DNA from: Rhizopus sp. PT2906
Taxonomy: Eukaryota; Mucoromycota; Mucoromycetes; Mucorales; Rhizopodaceae
Assembly (NCBI GenBank): GCA_025529335.1
Contig: JAMYHX010000075.1
Span: 1-64,000, forward strand
Direction: 5' to 3'
DNA length: 64,000 nt
Below are positions 1 through 11,890 of the stretch, one piece after another; the first letter of the stretch is position 1; every line of letters starts with the position of its first letter. The position numbers and the translations under genes are program-made. The notes under the pieces were generated by a model. That model saw nothing but the letters and a program-made list of their open reading frames with translations. It was not told the DNA's origin and ran no database searches.

Positions 1-191
1 TAATATGCGCCAATTATTTTTTTCATACACGTCATAATTTTATCCTCTTTCTGAAATTTATTTTTAATAAAACAGTACATGATCGTAACCGTTACTATAA
101 AATATAAGCCAAATTGAATAGAGTGAAGGTTTTTGATCAGTTGGCAAAACGCAAAGATGTTCTCTATTCTGCAAGAGATGTGAACCCCTTT

Positions 192-1883
192 TTATTTATT
201 TATTACACAATTATAATTGTTCAACTCAAATTGCAAGATGTCATGACACTGAATATGGTATTGGTTTTTGAGGGGTATCTCGTCATTTAACATGTCAGCT
301 TCTGTAAGCGTTAACTCATCGGGCCTTTTATCAGGCTCTACCAAGAAATAAGAGCATCCTTTATAGGTCGTTACATCGATTAGCCATTTCTCTTTAGCTC
401 CCATATCCATAGAAAGTTCCTGAAGTGTGATCCCAGGCATCTCAATCGTTCCACCCGCTTCATCCGATTCCTCGTGCAGTACGTTCATATTTGTCAAACA
501 CATCTTTTTCAAATTAGGACAGCTATTAGGCAACCTTTGAAAGAACCCAACACTGACACCAGCATCATAAATATGTAAGCTTCGTATTGTCTTGTAGACG
601 TAGCCATGAAATGAATACAGGTTGTTATTGCATAGTGTTAGCTTTTGGAGACGATGACACTTTGCTATAAACAAAAAGATGTCTTCTGGAAAGCGAGAGT
701 CTCGGTAAATACAATCTATAGACAGTGTATCGACGTACACGGGTGAGCTCTTCATGTATTGATCCGATCGACAATCTTTATCAAAATAAGATACATGCAT
801 CTTGACCTCGCACTGAGTCCTATTGTCTTGTTTTTCGAGTGTGGTGGTGAATGTTGTTCTGTTGAAGCTAGATGCTCTTTCAATAATACTTAGTGAATTG
901 TGTACCTTGGTAGAGCGTGGTCTGAATGTGCTGTTCAGGCATTCACAGATCATATCATCTACTTCTTGGGCCCCTACACCTGTATTTCTATTGAACTCGA
1001 GTCTTAATGAACATGTTGGTTTAGTCTGTCTGAATAGAAAGCCTAATAACTGATTATATGTCTCAATGAGGCCATCATGAACATCTGGAGACCTTAGGGT
1101 AAGGATGATCGAGTAGAGGTTGACACATCTCGCGGTGATATAGTTAACCATGGCCCTTGGGATATACGAGTTTTGACTATTAATTGATATATGCGTTAAG
1201 AAGGGATATGGATCCTGAGGGACGACTGTGATTGAACCATCATCCATGTCTATCGTTGTATTGAGCTTTGACAGTTTAGTACACACGTCAAAGATGAGCA
1301 AAAAGTCTTGTAGCGCAGTCATAGGAAGATAGGTAGGCATCGTCAGTTCTTCAAGTAATGGGAAATGCCTTATAAATTGCAAGTTCTTAACATCAAATGG
1401 CTCATGCATGACCGTGATCGAGTCTTTGTACTTGTAATAGTGATCTAAAGTGAGACAATTAAAGTAACCGGCACGTATTGTTCGAAGACTCCAATGGTCA
1501 TCCATCAAAAGTAAATAAGCTGATATACAACTGCTGAATACGAGGGAAGAAACATACAAAGTTTCAACCTGTGGACAAGATCGAACTAACTGCTCAAAGT
1601 GTTGGTAGAGTATTTTTGTTCCCTCTTGAGGATTATTATAGCGTAATTCGATACCTTTGATGAAGCTTCCCACTGGACCCAGTCGAGGAAAAACTGTGGC
1701 ATTTAACCTCAATAGGGTCTCCAGACGCGAGTTACATGTTATGTTGACTTTTTTGAATAAACGTTTTGTAGCTATTGGACACCACTTTAGACAAACAAGT
1801 CGACTTTCTGCCCAGTCTTTGTTTGGTACATGTTGAAGAACGAGATCAAGTAAATAGGATGGCAATTGCTGAATGTGGGACAT
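192..1883 (-). CDS. F-box protein, 563 aa, probable SCF substrate adaptor
   Basis: This single-exon gene starts at an ATG at 1883 and encodes 563 residues. Residues 5-45 have F-box character: the LPSYLLDLVLQHVP segment is followed by a W and the SRLVCLKW block seen in fungal F-boxes. The remainder has repeated short hydrophobic stretches spaced like degenerate leucine-rich repeats (for example LQKLTLCNNNLYSF and NLKKMCLTNMNVL), as in F-box/LRR proteins. From family knowledge, the F-box would bind Skp1 and the repeat region would choose the ubiquitination target; the target cannot be read from the sequence. The coding strand is otherwise free of stops and a CT-rich leader lies upstream on the coding strand. 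Large F-box families of this form are common in Mucorales. The F-box call is good; substrate is unknown. Confidence 0.85.
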   Translation of the reverse strand: MSHIQQLPSYLLDLVLQHVPNKDWAESRLVCLKWCPIATKRLFKKVNITCNSRLETLLRLNATVFPRLGPVGSFIKGIELRYNNPQEGTKILYQHFEQLVRSCPQVETLYVSSLVFSSCISAYLLLMDDHWSLRTIRAGYFNCLTLDHYYKYKDSITVMHEPFDVKNLQFIRHFPLLEELTMPTYLPMTALQDFLLIFDVCTKLSKLNTTIDMDDGSITVVPQDPYPFLTHISINSQNSYIPRAMVNYITARCVNLYSIILTLRSPDVHDGLIETYNQLLGFLFRQTKPTCSLRLEFNRNTGVGAQEVDDMICECLNSTFRPRSTKVHNSLSIIERASSFNRTTFTTTLEKQDNRTQCEVKMHVSYFDKDCRSDQYMKSSPVYVDTLSIDCIYRDSRFPEDIFLFIAKCHRLQKLTLCNNNLYSFHGYVYKTIRSLHIYDAGVSVGFFQRLPNSCPNLKKMCLTNMNVLHEESDEAGGTIEMPGITLQELSMDMGAKEKWLIDVTTYKGCSYFLVEPDKRPDELTLTEADMLNDEIPLKNQYHIQCHDILQFELNNYNCVINK

Positions 1884-2860
1884 TATGGTAAAAGTGAGAG
1901 AAAAAGAAAGAGAGAGAAAGATACTTGAAAGTTTATATATTGCAGAACCGATAAACAGCTTGGTTTATTTATCTGGTGTGTGTCTCTCTCTCTGCAACGA
2001 TAGTGCAACAGAGGTATTTGTCGATGAACTTAGCCAATAATGGAAATTTGAACCTTCGCTTTCCCTCACTCCTCTTTCTCACCGTTTTTCCCTTTATGGA
2101 CTTCATCTAATACAATAGCAGGTAAAAAGTAGACAAAGAATGACATTTGCCTATAAAGTAACCAATTCCTTCTTTTATGTATGTATAAAATGCATAAAGT
2201 GCGCTTGTACGAGGAAAAAATAAGTTAAAACACCGCTGAACGATTTGTTCGGATAAGAGCTGATTTGAGGCCATTTTGTCGATTTGAATTCTCAATGCTT
2301 CCCTTTCAAATCATTTCACAAGGTCACTACTATCTTTGTTAAACCTACAATTCGAAAAAAACCTCGATCTGCTGATCCTCGCTACCACGTATTGGATCAC
2401 AACTTGAGTCACAAAGTACCTGTGTTCAATGGTTCAGAGCATGATATTCTTCACCAAGACCACAACTATTTGCCTTTTAAGGATGTGTTATTTTCGAAAG
2501 GTTCAAACCCTCCCTTCTCTCTTTCACAAATATTCGGTTGCGTTGTGTTGATAAACAGCTTATAAAAGAAATGATTACTATAAACGTCTCTCGTAGCATA
2601 GAGCTGATTAAATCTCTGTCAACGGTTTACTTCAGCAGGCATGAAAGTAAACTATCGATTAGTATTAAGTACTCTACATTGAGACAGCTTTTGGCCAGCA
2701 TGTAGGCACTATCCTGGCAACACTTTCCATTTTTACGGTTTATAGTAGAAGTTTGATGAATGTAAGGGAACTGCAAGAGTTCAGTAAGATGGCAAGGTAA
2801 ATTTAAGTGAAATACCCTCTATTGGTAAATACTTTGAAAGAAGCAGCTATCACAATGTAG
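1884..2860. other. Gene-poor spacer upstream of the F-box gene
   Basis: AT-rich DNA. Short open stretches are present, such as 2284-2565 on the plus strand, which opens with TTG rather than ATG. A protein-like but uninterpretable stretch lies near 2590-2700. I see no RNA gene or clear promoter element. Confidence 0.5.
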
Positions 2861-3064
2861 GACAATACTAGGGCACTGCAAAATCCAAAAAAAGGCATTA
2901 CTCTCCTCCAAACTGCAGAACAAAAGTTTGTCAAGGCTACTTGTGGTTTAATTCAGAAACTACTCAGGGCTGCTGCACGAGAGAACTTGAGAAGGCACGA
3001 CTTATACCCTGACCTTCCTCTGGTACCTGCGTCTAGACTTGTTCAAAATAAAGTTGTTTTTTAA
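2861..3064 (+). pseudogene. Possible orphan 3'-terminal exon of an unrecognised gene
   Basis: A plus-strand frame begins directly after a splice-acceptor-like CACAATGTAG at 2851-2860 and runs 67 codons to a TAA at 3062-3064. The product is hydrophilic and protein-like, including RAAARENLRRHDLYPDLPLV and ending in NKVVF. I could not join it in phase to an upstream exon: the nearest donor (AAG/GTAAAT near 2800) leaves the wrong phase. I do not recognise the family. It may be the remnant of a decayed gene or an exon whose partners I could not find. Nothing around it suggests a function. Confidence 0.25.
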
Positions 3065-4988
3065 GCTTCGGGACGCGTCTATTATTTGCTACTACCATTA
3101 TGCACAACTTGCTTCATCTCGTTATACAGACTGCTACTTTATAATAAATAAAACATGTATAAACTACTAAAAAATAGTATTTATCTAGTCTTTACTAGCA
3201 AAAAGCCAAAGGGAAAAAAAAGGAGTTGGCAGAATAACACAAATAATGTGTGACCAAGACTACGAAATAAACCCAAGGACGTATGATATAAACAAAGGAT
3301 GAATGAAATTTATTGTCCTTTCATCTTTTACTATATAAAAATAGAGATAAATAACTTCATTAAAATATATATACAAGCAACAATCTGAATGAATATAAAA
3401 GGTATAAAAAATATAGGCTAACCTTTTAAAAGTTATGAAACACTTTAGAATAACTTCACATAACTAAGAAGAGGGTATAAAACGAGGGAGATTTGCTCTC
3501 ATCCCTTTTTTTCTCTCTTTCCTTTCTCTTTATGCTTTTTTTCTCTTCTACTCTTTTGATGGCTTTCTTTGATCAAGGTAAGTTTCTTTTTTATAAAACT
3601 TACTCAGCAAGGCGATAATTGTGTGTTCAAAGATTTCTATGCGACCTCTTTCTATGATGCTCAACACGTGTCCTGGATTGACAACGGTTGTTCGTTTCAT
3701 CACTCAAATGGAGAGCTGTCAGACAGTCAAAAGGAGAGTTATGGGACATTCGATTGGAATCTTTACAGGGAGCTAGTTATCTAAGATCACAGCTGTGGCA
3801 GATTGTTAATGATGCCTCCTGCTGTCTGACTGGCGCAGAGGGGTACATAAGCTAGTTAACAATTGACAAGACTCAGCTAATGCATACTCCAGCGGTATGT
3901 CTGCTATTGCGGGTCTTTGCAGGCTGCTTAGTATTTGATGGTCTGATGGTTTTTATGGGCGCTTGGTCCCTTGTTCTGATGGTCAATGTCGTCACAGCAG
4001 CCATGAGAACCTTTAAAAGTCTTTTGGCATTGTTGCTGACTTTTTTATTCTTCTCTTTTAGGTTTTCTTTGGTCAAAGGTTCTACTTACAATGTAAATCC
4101 AATTTTATTACTTTTTAAAAGCAAAATAGTCAGCGTATTATGAGCAGAGTATAAATAATCTCAATGCATTACTATAAACTATGATTGCTGATATAGGACC
4201 CATAAAGAGTGATAAGGCATAAAAAAATCTATTGTTAAAGGCACATCCTATAAGCTATGCCACTTTGAGTTGTAGCATTCACGTATAAATCGAATTGTAT
4301 AATGCATTTTTCACTTGAACAGCCTTCAGTTTCCTTTCAAAAGAACATTTTGCAGTGCCCATAGTATTACCCACAATGTATGGCGTTGGAGAGTTATCTG
4401 ACACACTTCCACCAAGACAACGAGGATTTTTTAATCAGTTTTTTTTTGGCAATTACTATATGCACCAGAAAATAGACTAATGCTACAGGGCGCTTTCTCT
4501 GGACGCTACCCGTGGCGTCGCTTTACAATCCCATGTTACCTTTCTGCATTACCAAAGTCATTATCTAACCTAAGACTGTTCAGGATTTGCATGTCAAATA
4601 CGGATTTATAAAGTTTCTTTCTAAATATACATAAACTAAGTGGTTAGGATTGTGGTATCTGTTCTTCTCTCTGCTGTTTGAACTTGTATAGCATACAGTT
4701 AAAATACAGAAATAAAAGCATTGTCTTATATCTGTCTTCTCGAATGAGGAAGAAGCAGAGGAAAAGGAGGGCGGAAATAACTATAGATAATTTACAAATT
4801 ACTATTCTACATTAAAGAATATTGAAAATATTTCGGCTCGTGAGCCGGCCACACATTGGAAATCTTTGTTGAGTACCACTCGCTTAATATTTGAAAAATC
4901 ACCCTCAACAACAATAAAAACAAGAGTGAGGAAGGGGTAAATTATTATTAAATAATAGCATGGTTACTTTACACAACATATGACGAGA
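3065..4988. other. Gene-poor spacer downstream of the DIP2-like gene
   Basis: AT-rich DNA between the possible terminal exon and the 3' end of the DIP2-like gene. About 3710-3834 carries a plus-strand frame that reads as protein-like (contains SYLRSQLWQIVND) but has no ATG and runs into TAG, so it may be a gene remnant. A short inverted repeat, CGGCTC-GT-GAGCCG, lies near 4834-4848. No firm gene is visible. Confidence 0.4.
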
Positions 4989-7900
4989 TTAAGATTGAAG
5001 TGCGTTACTGCTAGTAATAGACTCTGCACCGTTCGAATTGTGAGATCGAGTGGATGCAGGCATGAATGATCTGTACACACTGGCTGATTCTGTATCAAAG
5101 TTGACATGAGATGTTTGACCAAATGATATAACCGAAGCACTATCGTCTCCCAAGTTGGAAGCAACACTATTCCATTTTGGTAGATGAATAGGCTGATGTT
5201 GATTCTTAATCCTGCATACGTGAATAGCCGATCTATACAAAACGAGAGTTAGATGCATATTGATTTTGATTAAATAATACGTTACAGCTCCTTATTCATA
5301 TACATCGACAGGACCTTTTTCCTTCTCTTTTCACCGTTATATTTTTTAGGTAACTGGTCTTTTGTGATGATAACAACCGTATCAATCAGTAAAGCATGAC
5401 GTTCCAGAATAGCTGATACAATGAGGGGAATAGTCGATAATGCAGATGAACTTGATTTGACGGCAACGACAACGATGATCTCGAGACCCATTTGAATGAT
5501 ATAGCTATATATATATATACATTTATATTCGTTCTTTATAAACAAGTGTATATACAATCTTACCATCCTTCAGACCAAATATTTGGGTGACAGGTCTCAA
5601 CAGACTCTTCAATGTCTACTGCAAAGTGAAGTAATCCTTTCGACATGATCACCTCACCCATATGTCCGAGGATATATAGACACTGTCCTTCTTCAACAGA
5701 CCCACCCATAGCTTGCCTCTGAACGTTCCACAGAAAACCAATATCACCCGTCCGCATGTACTTTATACGAGGATCTGCGCCTTGAATTGTAGCCTCAAAC
5801 TGAGCAGCGTTCGAGGCGGGATAGAGTCCTTTGACGTTACTGTCCGAAGACACCCAGATTTCTCCAATGACATGTGTAGGGCATAGCGACAGAGTCTCTG
5901 GATTGACAATGGCAACCATGGTATTTGTGGGTACAATGCCCGAATCGTGCAAGAGGACGCCATAGGCTTCATCTGTTTGTGATAATGGTCGCACGATGCC
6001 TTGTCGTAGCCACTCAAAATCGGCAATCAACGAGATAGGTTCTATCAGCATATAAGAGCGAGTCGTGATCATTGGATTGTATGCATGACTGTAGACTGAG
6101 TTGATCGTTTCTCTCTCAAGCCCGCTAAGTGACAAGAAACGAGATATTTTTTCATCTGTATGGACAAAAAAAGTCAGTTACTAGTAATAAAGCAGTCATC
6201 ATCCTTACAGAATCGAGGCTTTGTTCTGCTTGCCACAGTAAGCATAAAGTTTTGGGTATTTTGTAACGAAATCTGTTTCTGCTCAGCAGGATTGATTCGA
6301 TTGATAGCTTGGTCAAATAGCATGTAATTAGCGCATACAGTAGAGCACTTGTTCCTAGATAACAATTCAAAGTAGGCTACAGGGTTTTCCTTGAACTCGA
6401 TTGCTGGCATCAAAATGGTTGTGCAACCTGATCATCGTATGAATACAAGTTTGTTCGTTTCACTTGTCTTTCACTTACCAACATAAACACCACAAAAGAC
6501 AGCATGCAACAGTCCCAGTCCATCTAATCCTCCGATTCCAGTCACGATAAGCGGTCGTTGATATCTGATCTGGCATGTCAACTTTTGAGCACGACATTGT
6601 GCAACAATCGTATCGTGACCATAAACTACATACTGTTGCTTAAGCTCGTTCACTGTCGGATGGATCATGACCAGGGCTGGGCGCGACTTATCACTTGTCC
6701 ACTCAGACCGAACAGAATATCCACTTTCGGGGCCTAACAACTTGTTGAACCGTGGTGCTTTGTCAATATTGACAATGTGATCCGGGAGTCGCTTCAATTT
6801 GGTCTGGCCGTGTTGGGCCGCGTGCTTGACGGCGGTATGGACAATCTTGCTGCGTATCAGGTCCTCTGACTGTGAGTTGACAATGATGTGTGTAATCGAG
6901 AGATCCTCTATGGCGTTCAGCATCATGGTCACATCTTCCTGCACACGTTTCGATAACGCCTGTGTCGTGTCTGGTGGAGAGCAGATGACAGGCACGAGTC
7001 CCAAAACAAAACAAGCATAGATAGATCGAACAAGGTCGATACCAAAGGGCATCAGGATCATCACCTTTGTGCCTGGCTTTATACCGAGCTTCTTGCCCAT
7101 GTAGTTGGCAACCGTTGCTATCTGATTATTGATCTTTCTCCATGAAATCGGCTTTGTGCTGCTCTGCGTGACGAGAACAAACGCGTTTTCTTCAGGGTAA
7201 AGAGAGGTACGCCAAAGCATGATGTCTACCATATTTCTAAATCGTGAAAGGTCGTAATTCGATCGTTCATCAATAGCGTTCTGGATCATTTCTATGCCCG
7301 AATGCTGAGGTCGCGCTCGAGGTGAGATGACCTGTAACCCAAGTGCACGCTCATACGCGGCCATACATGTCTGCCATACGCTGCTTCTTGTGTCGAAAGA
7401 GGCGGCGTCACTAAAGACAGTTCGATCGACGTCCATCTTGATGAATTGAATGGGTAGCTGGCCAGACAGAAACTGGCGTTTTGTCAGCAAGTGATGAACG
7501 GTAGAATGGCCATCCTTTGAGTGTCTCGGAAGGACCCCTTTACCGGTAACGATAGCAGCAAAGACACGAAGTCCATGGAAATTAAGCAGGACATTGATTG
7601 CTTGCTCGACTTGTTTTGTAGCATCTTCAGTCGCCGATTCTAATGCAAGGACGGGAAGGTATTGACGGTTGACATAAATTGAAAATATCGTGCTGATCAT
7701 TTGTGTTAGAATACCAATCGTCATTATATCTCACATATATACTTACCACGCTTCAAGTTTGCATCGCTTTGATATCGTCGAAAGTAAATCACTGGTCATA
7801 TGAATCTCTTCTGCCCCCAATTGCTCATCCAAGCGTTGCTGTCGTATACACTCCTCATAAGGACCCAAAATGACCAACCGTCCACCGATGATGGTTCCCA

Positions 7901-10900
7901 ATAGACCGGTTCGGACAAACTGTTGATGCAGGCTCTCAGGATAGAGCGTTTCAGGCGGCACAACCATAGGAGATGCGCGATAGACCAAATCGCTCAGCGC
8001 AGGTATCCCCCAGAATCCCTCCGGAGGCGAAATCACGTCCATCCAGATTTCACCTACAGTATCTGACGGACAAAGCAAGTTGGTTTCAGGATCCACAATG
8101 GCCACGGACGACGTCGGGAATGGGAATCCATGAGATCCCACCTTGACGTAGCCAGGATCATCCTTCTCTTCCTCACGGTAGATAGCAGCTGATTCTGCAG
8201 TAGCCAGCACGACGACCTTTTTCCTTCTCAACTCGTTTGCGTCCAAGACACACTCCCAAACATCTCTTGATTTTCCAGATGCAAATATCGTCCTTTTCGT
8301 TCCCTGTTCTTGTTCGTACTCTTCGAGCTTACTGGGCCCCAAATAATCCCGAAAACCGACAATCATGCCTGCATGTTCTGGCAGAGACGCAATTGGCGTG
8401 ACGACTTCGATGGGCGACTGCAGCATCTTTTGACCCAGGGGCGCCAAGAGATGATTGGCGATGAATGTGTTCATGTCTGGCTTTACAACAAGTGAATCAA
8501 TAAATAAGATGCGAAGTGATGATAGGTCGGGAGTGACCTTTTTGCTATAGCTTGATACTTCTTTGGGGTTTCGCTGGTAGTATTTAGCTGTATAATAGAT
8601 GCCCGGATAATTGGCCAATCCAATGGTCACTAGTACAAAAAAAAAGTGAGCGAGTGGAAGTTTTAAGTTTTGAGTTTACCATTGTATTTTGATACAAGAT
8701 AGATCCATACAGCAGGTGTTTCTACAACTACTGGGGAAGCAAAGATAGTATGAGACCCATTATAGATTGAGCAAAGCACAGAGACGTTGAGACCGAGCTG
8801 TTGTCGCGGCTCCAAATAAGTCAAGATGGTGTCTGCACCTTGAGTATCCCAATTAGGAAGGACGGATGCTGTACCGTCGGGGGCAACAGAGACCACTGTA
8901 TCGGTTATTGCTGCGGTAAAGGTGTGACAGGTTCGCATGATGGACTGATGCGAGACAGCGACGCCCTTGAGCTCGCCATTGATGGACTTTGTGAATTCGA
9001 TATAGGCCAACGGAGTAGATCGAATCGGACTGTACTTGCCTGTCTTTAGCTGATGCGCATAAAGTGATCCAAAATCGTTAGTTGGCCACCAATCGACATC
9101 CTTGGGGAAATCCACATTCTTGGCCTTGAGCATCTTGGTCAACGCTTTGAGATTACTATCTGTTGTCAGCACTAAATGAACGTTTGTCACACGCAAGATG
9201 AACCAGAGCTCAGATAACTCGTCCGTGCTGTTGATCGGAACAGCCACCATGCCCGCTAGGAAACAGCCGATCAGAGCAACAATGAAATCAATCATCTCTG
9301 ATCTTCGGTAGCTCAGCGCGATACGATCTCCTACTTGCAGTCCAGACTTGTCTCGGATGACCATCGCTACCTTCTCAGCACGTGCTGAGAGCTTCTCCCA
9401 TGTAAGCGACGTAATCTCCTTTCCGCGATGATCTACCAGAGTAAACGCTGGAATGATCCTTCCTTGGCTGTTAGACGCTCGGTGTCGAAAGAGTTCGGCC
9501 AGTGACTCAAACTGACTGGGATCCAGCTTGTCGTCTTGCAAGTCGACTACCTTGAATGGTATCTCTCGTCGAATCGAGGGAAGCATCTGTCGGCCAGCTA
9601 GTTCTTCCATACTCTCTTGTGCGATCATCGTCGGCAGTGGCACAGGTTCGACATTTTGAAATGATTTGACCATCGATGTGTTTTCATATTTGTTGTGGCC
9701 TACCTTTCGTCTCGTAACACTCACTGTCTGCTGGATCGGGCTTGGATGGCCTTGACTGATGGAAGTAATCGAGGGTGTCTTCCTGATAGAAGGCGCTTGT
9801 GGGGCTCTGCTGATCGTATCTACGATAATTCATATAAAAATTAGTTTAAGAAAATAGAAAATAAAGAAACGAGCACAAAGAAGTATTAGAGTTCCTCTTC
9901 AAGGAAAATTCGTGAATCAGCCAGCGGAGCTGTCAAATGTGACATCAATATCCTTTGTGTTTTTAAAAGAACCTCATACCAAGGGGAAAAAAGGCCTTTA
10001 TTTCGGGGAATAAGCACACACACACACACGTAAAAGGATGGGTTAAATGACTATTGAAACAAGCATATTAATACAAATTAAAAAAAGGAGAGTGACGTAA
10101 AGAGCGAACGTGTGTGTGTGTGACAGAGAGAAAGCTGGTATGAACAATGCGCACACATAACTTACACTAACCATTCGCACATACACACATGCTCTTAAAA
10201 GAATAATAAAAAGGATAAAGCCGCTGGCTTACACTACTACTGATTCCACTCTAGAGAATCGTTCCTTGTTGAGTAAATATGCTGTTGATCATATTCATAT
10301 CTGCCCGTCATACTACTTGTGCTCGTGGGCGATCTGTTGGGACCACCATAAACATAGTTGGGTCTTACATTACCATATTGCATTTCAGGAGATCTACCAG
10401 GAACATACTGCTGCTGTGGTTGCTGAGGACGATAATTTGGATATTGGGGCCGAGGAGGTGGAGGAACAGGTCTATAGATCGGTCTAGTGGGTTGTTGAGT
10501 AGGTGCTGTAGGTCTTTGATTAGTATTATACATCATGGGTCTTTGATAGACTGTGGTATTGGCTGGTCTATAAACATTTTGAGCAGGAGGCAATCTGTTA
10601 TTTGAGTACATGTATGAAGGTGCGACAGGTCTTTGTTGTTGTGGTTGTTGTTGCTGTGGGAGTTGTGGCTGTGGTTGCGGAGGTATCATGCCAGGTTGGT
10701 AGCCTACATTATTACGCATCATCATGTAAGGTCTATTGTTTGGAACAGGAGTGCCCATTGCTGGGTTATTATTATAATATGGTTGATTATTAGGAGGCAC
10801 CGGTCTGTAAGGTCGATAGGACGGAGTAGGCTGCATTGGTCTCATGCTGGGTGAACCACCTGGATAAGTCGGCTGTTGTGGTAGTGGTTGTTGATGCTGA

Positions 10901-11274
10901 TATTCCTGTTGAAGTTTCAAATGGTTATTTTCTATATGTGTAGAGCCTTCTGACAGACGGGGCGACTGTTGAGGTGAGCGTGTAGGAGAAGGCAGAAAGT
11001 CCAAAAAGTCAACCACATCAGCAGCGCTTGGCTCAGGACCAAAATCTTCAAGCATCTCTTCTTCATCATTACCTTCTGTCATTGAAGAAGCTTGTTGATT
11101 GCCTGTAGGTGTCGTAGGTGTTGTAGGTGTATTGCCAGAGATGCTGGCTAACAAATTTGCCCTTTTTTTATCGTAGCCTTTTTGAGTTATATCCCCATCA
11201 GCTAATTCTAAATCAAGGTTTCGAAGTTTATCCAAAATATCTGCTGGTAAATCCTCTGTGTTGATATCTTGCAT
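4989..11274 (-). CDS. DIP2/CMR2-family protein: DMAP1-binding domain plus two AMP-binding-like domains
   Basis: I assemble eight exons: 11274-10314, 9819-8680, 8629-7747, 7692-6479, 6427-6209, 6155-5564, 5504-5286 and 5232-4989. They total exactly 1,824 codons (1,823 aa plus stop) with GT-AG boundaries. Residues about 5-45 match a DMAP1-binding domain (LELADGDITQKGYDKKRANL). A Q/P/Y-rich linker of about 270 residues follows. Then come two adenylate-forming (ANL/FAAL-like) modules: each has a TG-x-x-G...L-x-I-L-G core (FVRTGLLGTIIGGRLVILG; YMRTGDIGFLWNVQ), while the usual TSGSTG nucleotide loop is degenerate (FTKSINGELKG in the first). This order is characteristic of animal DIP2 and fungal CMR2 proteins, linked to lipid homeostasis. 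The weakest junction is the first intron (10313-9820, 494 nt, containing an AC repeat). If it is wrong, the N-terminal and catalytic-like parts would be two genes, which I think unlikely. Confidence 0.87.
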
Positions 11275-11890
11275 TATTAATAACCAAGCAAAAGGTAAAT
11301 AAGATAAAGAAAAAAAAAAAGAGGAGAGAAAAAGAGGAAAGAGCAGAGAGATAAGGGAAAGAAAGAAAGAAGCAGGGAACGGGGGTATTTTATTTTTTTT
11401 AGACGAAATGAAATTAAATTTCAGCTTATTTTTTTTTTATAATAAAAGACTTATTTTTAAACTTGTAAAGGATTAAACTAGGATTGACCAAGTGTTTGAG
11501 CCATTACTGACAAGTTTAATGAGACAAATTGTTATTTAGTAGAGACCTGCATTCTACTTTACTAATTCTTTATTTTAAAAAAAAAATGGATCTAAATAAC
11601 TCATTATTACACTCTTTTCTTTTTTAATTGGGCAAACTTGTTCAACCTCAGTCTTCACGCCATGCTTGTAGATGATGATTACTTTATTTGGAAGTAATGT
11701 TACTATTTTAGGTAAAATGACAACGACAGAGCTCATGCTTTCAACTTTAATATGGCAACTTTAATTCGTGTCATATATTCATTCTCTTAATTATGAAACC
11801 ATGACGACTGTACATGAATTAGATACATGTCTCAATATCCCTCCTTCATTCTAAACATGTATCTGATTCGCAATTATTATTACTAGTCTT
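11275..11890. other. Intergenic region upstream of the DIP2-like gene
   Basis: It carries purine-rich A/AG tracts next to the DIP2-like ATG (11290-11380), probably its leader, followed by AT-rich sequence up to the stop codon of the neighbouring PLP-homeostasis gene. No open frame of note is present. Confidence 0.5.

Noticed and set aside
2284..2565. 93-codon plus-strand frame
   Set aside because: It begins at TTG, has no ATG near the start, no splice partner in phase and no recognisable domain.
4834..4848. Short GC-rich inverted repeat as a terminator or insertion end
   Set aside because: Arms of six bases with a two-base loop are too short to support a function in eukaryotic DNA.
10266..10854. 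Overlapping plus-strand frames rich in Val, Leu and Trp
   Set aside because: They are antisense to the Q/P-rich linker of the DIP2-like protein, whose CAA/CCA codons give TTG/TGG on the other strand.
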